DNA from: Lepidostoma basale
Taxonomy: Eukaryota > Arthropoda > Insecta > Trichoptera > Lepidostomatidae
Direction: 5' to 3'
Length of the DNA stretch: 64,000 nt
NCBI GenBank assembly: GCA_022606425.2
Contig: JAHDVF020000938.1
Coordinates: 372,001-436,000 of the forward strand
The notes below the pieces were generated by a model. It did no database searches. It saw only the letters and a program-made list of their open reading frames with translations, and was not told where the DNA came from. A program made the translations under genes and the position numbers. Positions 61,100 to 64,000 of the stretch are shown here, piece after piece. The number at the start of each line of letters is the position of its first letter. Within the stretch, counting starts at the first letter, position 1.

Positions 61100-61190
61100 T
61101 TCTTGGCGCTACATCCCGGCGTGGGATTTGACCTCCACAACACTCCTCCACGGGCTCCTGTCTCTGGCCATCTCTCTCCATTCTCCAGGT
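61100..61190 (-). mobile_element. LINE 3' end fragment
   Basis: Complement of CTGGCCATCTCTCTCC and ATCCCGGCGTGGGATTTGAC, matching 2765-2870 and 35375-35545. Confidence 0.5.
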
Positions 61191-61635
61191 ACAATTTAAA
61201 CAAAATTACATTAATTAATTACCGTATTATAATATTATTGTTTAAATATCATTTTAGGCATATGAGCGCCACGGCTAGCTCGAATGAAGCGCAATCGTGG
61301 AGTCCAATTTTCTAATATTTTTTTAATGTATACATATACTTGTATACGAATACTGGATTTCACCCATTGCGGGTTATCAATTCATGATTTAATTGTATCT
61401 CAATAGACACGAAGATGCAAATTGGAAACTGAATATGGTTGATCAATCCAATTTTCTAAACCTTTATTGAGCAACTGGGTAAAATGGCAAAAATCAATAG
61501 TCAACTGTCAAATCGACAGTCTGTAGAAACAATGTTGTCAGTTTAAAAACTAAACCTCTAAAAAAACATCCTATATCATTGGGTAAAATCTTTGGTGTTT
61601 GACTTTTAAAAAATAAAATCAAAAAGCAATCATTT
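61190..61635. other. No gene recognised
   Basis: AT-rich; no repeat or coding signal. Confidence 0.4.
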
Positions 61636-61639
61636 AAAC

Positions 61640-61740
61640 CTTCATATGAAGTAATTAATTCGAATGAAAACTTCTGTTATCTAGATATTTTATTATATTT
61701 TATAGTAATGACATGCTTCACCTTTCAGTATTATCTTATT
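61640..61740. repeat. Foldback family B, degenerate copy
   Basis: TTCATATGAAGTAATTAATT, CGAATGAAAACTTCTG and AATGACATGCTTCACC. Core decayed. Confidence 0.5.
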
Positions 61741-61924
61741 ATTGTATTTTGTGTTATTTCGCTTCTTGCAACGATGTTTCAACGTAATTATTGACTTTAA
61801 TTGTCCGTGTGTAATTGTTCCATTTACAACCCAAATTGTGTAGCGTTATAAAAATAATAACTCCTCTACCCATTCTGCAGCATATCTGCATATCGATCCT
61901 TCCGCTTAATGATTTAGACAGAAT

Positions 61925-62400
61925 TCTATACATAGAATATACAACCATTTCAAAATATATGGAGAGGGTGCAGAAGAAATTTCTGCGTTCCCTCTATCTT
62001 AGGGAGTATGTATATTACGCGTGGCTCTTTCCGACTGATTTCTTGCTAGGGATGCTGGGCTACCAGTCACTGGTGAGGAGACAACACATTCACTTGGGTG
62101 TTCACTTCTTTCGACTGATAGGCGGTTGTATACACAACTCAGAAATCCTGAGTGATGTAGGTTTGTTCATTCCTGATAATTATCTTCGAAAAAGGGGCCA
62201 TAGATTGTTTTATCTCCCACGATGCAGAACCAACCTACCAATGTTTATGCTGGTAGGTAGAGCAATATCTTTGCTCAATCTCATCACCTCGGAATTTGAC
62301 GTATTTTGTGATAGTCTGGCTCACCTGAAGGAAGCACTGTCCTTATTATAATTGTATATTCATTTTATTAATTTGTGATGTACTCGTATCTTATTGTTCT
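61925..62400 (+). mobile_element. LINE-H-related C-terminal copy with open frame
   Basis: A 178-codon frame (61815-62351); the LINE part starts at about MERVQKKFLRSLYLREYVYY, then PTDFLLGMLGYQSLVRRQHI, HFFRLIGGCIHNSEILSDVG, LFIPDNYLRKRGHRLFYLPR, SLLNLITSEFDVF. It is a diverged subfamily of LINE-H without premature stops. The palm domain is absent, so it is not functional. Confidence 0.75.
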
Positions 62401-62462
62401 CGCTCTTTTTATTATTTTATTATGTTAAACATTATTGTATATTTCCAACATTTATCCTTAGT

Positions 62463-62995
62463 TCTTCTTCTTCTTCTCTTCTCCACTTTTGGTAGACTCA
62501 GGAATCTGTTATTTCATGCGGGTTCTCGGTTTCGGGGGTCTTCCTGGTCGGCATTGTCCGTTTGGCGTTCCATGGAGAGCTATGTGTGGTATCCTATTTG
62601 ACCTCATCCTTTCTACGTGTTGATGCCAGTATCGCCGTCTTTGACGTCCCCATCTGACCACATCTTCGACCTCGCAGATTTCTCGGATTGCTATATTCCT
62701 AACTCGATCACGTAGGGTCTTGCCAGCTATAGCGCGGAGTGTTTTCATCTCGGTTGTCCTGAGCATGCTCTTTGTCTTGGCAGTGTCTGCCCTCGATGCA
62801 ATGCCAATATGTGAGGATTGGTCGCACACAGGTCTTATAGATGCGTACCTTGCTGTCAGTCCTCATGTCCTTGTTTCTCCATATGACATCTTTCAGGCAG
62901 CCTGCAACCGCTGCAGCCCTATCCACCTGTGACCTTACTTCTCTGGGGAGGTCATTAGAGCTGGTTATCCTTAGTGTATTGGAAAATAATTCTGT
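62463..62995 (-). mobile_element. LINE-I C-terminal copy
   Basis: Two minus frames joined by a shift: LPREVRSQVDRAAAVAGCLK, DMRTDSKVRIYKTCVRPILT (63106-62708), then TTEMKTLRAIAGKTLRDRVR, NIAIREICEVEDVVRWGRQR, HQHVERMRSNRIPHIALHGT, CRPGRPPK (62829-62509). Tail TTCTTCTTCTTCTT at about 62463. Best LINE-I copy in the window. Confidence 0.78.
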
Positions 62996-62999
62996 AATA

Positions 63000-63440
63000 A
63001 TTAAAAAAAAATTAAAAGATATTTTAAAAAATAAATTAAATAATAAATTTTGAATCACGCCTGCAACTTGAGCGCTGTCTAGAAAATAAATTAATTGAAT
63101 AAACATCTACAATCGGTAGGTACCGAACAAGGTGAAGTGGTAATTGATTATTTTTTAGTAAAGGCGGGAACGGTATACGCAATACTAACATATCATTGAC
63201 TCCTTCACACCAGAATAAGGCCCATTGAGGCGAAGGAACGCTTTTGGTGGCAGCCGTAACCGAAATATTAATGACGCGCGAGATCCATCTGACACCTACA
63301 AGTCCTGGTGGCATATTGACTGAGTATTGTATCGTTCTTCGGGACAGGGCCGCCTAAAGACTTTTTCAACAGTCTGTAAACGAGCTGCAAAAAAATTTAA
63401 AAATCGGAAATAAATTAAATGTAAAAAAAAAAAACAGAAA
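63000..63440. other. No gene recognised
   Basis: Mixed composition; ends in an A-rich tract before LINE-H. No coding support. Confidence 0.4.
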
Positions 63441-63444
63441 TAAA

Positions 63445-63970
63445 TTTAACACTTGAGATATACATGAGGGAGTATGGTAGCTATCCGTGGCTCTATCCCA
63501 CGGCATTTCTTTTGGGAATGCTCGGAAAGAATTCTCTACAGCTTCGAAGAGATGGACATCTAATTACCCATTTCTTTAGATTAATTAGGGGATACTTCGA
63601 GAACTCGACCGTACTGGAGGGTGTTCGGCTTTTTGTCCCCGATAGATATCTCCGACAGCGACAGCACATATTGTTTTACCTACCGGCCCCCAGAACCAAT
63701 CTGCCTCTGGTGACGCCGGTGGGAAGAGCAATTAGTCTGCTGAACGCGGTCTCCTCGGAGATCGACGTCTTTCATGTACGTCTTCAAAGTACGTTCAGAA
63801 GGCAAATACTCTTAATTCTGGAGAATATCCTGTCTTCCTAATGTTGAACCATCTCTTATGCGTTTCTGGTAGTATACTACCATATACATGATATATTATT
63901 TTACAGGTTCTCAAAAGATGCCATAAAAATAATTTTTGTAATGTCTGTTGATGAAATAAACTGATTTGAT
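63445..63970 (+). mobile_element. LINE-H 3' copy with intact C-terminal frame
   Basis: A 125-codon open frame (63464-63841): MREYGSYPWLYPTAFLLGML, HLITHFFRLIRGYFENSTVL, LFVPDRYLRQRQHILFYLPA, SLLNAVSSEIDVFHVRL. It has CGA where the copy at 5031 has TGA. It ends in AACTGATTTGATATG, a short tail. 5'-truncated. Confidence 0.82.
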
Positions 63971-64000
63971 ATGTACATGTTCATACCCACCATGAAGATG

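Noticed and set aside
61815..62351. 178-codon ORF as a host gene
   Set aside because: The recognisable part is the C-terminus of a LINE-H relative. The upstream 35 codons are non-conserved read-through.

Overview
This is an AT-rich, eukaryotic, almost gene-free window. It is built from many generations of transposable elements, and it most resembles an insect genome (possibly a moth or butterfly, but I cannot fix the order). The reasons are: several non-LTR retrotransposon (LINE) families with reverse-transcriptase C-termini of arthropod type, RTE-clade elements ending in (GTTA)n, tRNA-derived SINEs, one apparently intact IS630-Tc1-mariner transposon, and no prokaryotic operons, Shine-Dalgarno sites or dense ORFs. 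I see no convincing host exon. Family labels used below (RTE-A, LINE-B, LINE-G, LINE-H, LINE-I, LINE-J, module K, SINE S1/S2, foldback families A-F) are local names.

The most striking content is a set of short, mostly palindromic repeats whose palindrome cores read as hammerhead ribozymes: CTGANGA, stem II, GAAA, a very short self-complementary stem III (ACATGT, ACAGCTGT or ACCGGT), then a GTC cleavage triplet. Nine copies keep both CTGANGA and GAAA, and about fifteen more are decayed or variant. Family E (45720-45921) is a perfect 91-bp inverted repeat with one complete hammerhead on each strand. Family D elements (7065, 11971, 27383, 41428) have target-site duplications of 11-16 bp, so they moved as retrotransposed units. 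Families B and F carry core variants in which C3 and G8, which pair in the hammerhead fold, have changed together to U and A. This looks like a diversified population of non-autonomous ribozyme-carrying retroelements, comparable to Penelope-like pseudo-LTRs or animal retrozymes.

Layout. 0-6.5 kb: LINE and RTE ends, including LINE-H with a 9-bp target duplication. 7-15 kb: foldback D1, a SINE split by a chimeric LINE, an RTE-type LINE with an 11-bp duplication (10854-11596), foldback D2. 15-31 kb: families A, B, C, D interleaved with RTE-A 3' ends, including a C element nested in B with a 13-bp duplication and two inverted ~500-bp module-K copies. 31-33.5 kb: a tail-to-head series of (GTTA)n-tailed units, one with a GC-rich ORF and one with a reverse-transcriptase ORF broken by a single stop. 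34-41 kb: LINE remnants and unannotated sequence. 41.4-44 kb: foldback D4, then a complete 1.87-kb DD81/82E mariner-like transposon with TA duplication and a 460-codon ORF, sitting inside an older inverted repeat. 45-64 kb: family E palindrome, LINE-G copies, family F foldbacks (one interrupted by SINE S1), a ~30-bp minisatellite at 55.5 kb, and LINE-H/LINE-I copies to the end.

The elements are mostly not functional partners. The LINE/RTE reverse transcriptases are 5'-truncated and broken, so mobility of the ribozyme repeats and SINEs would depend on enzymes encoded elsewhere. The DD81/82E transposase is the only protein in the window that looks capable of function.
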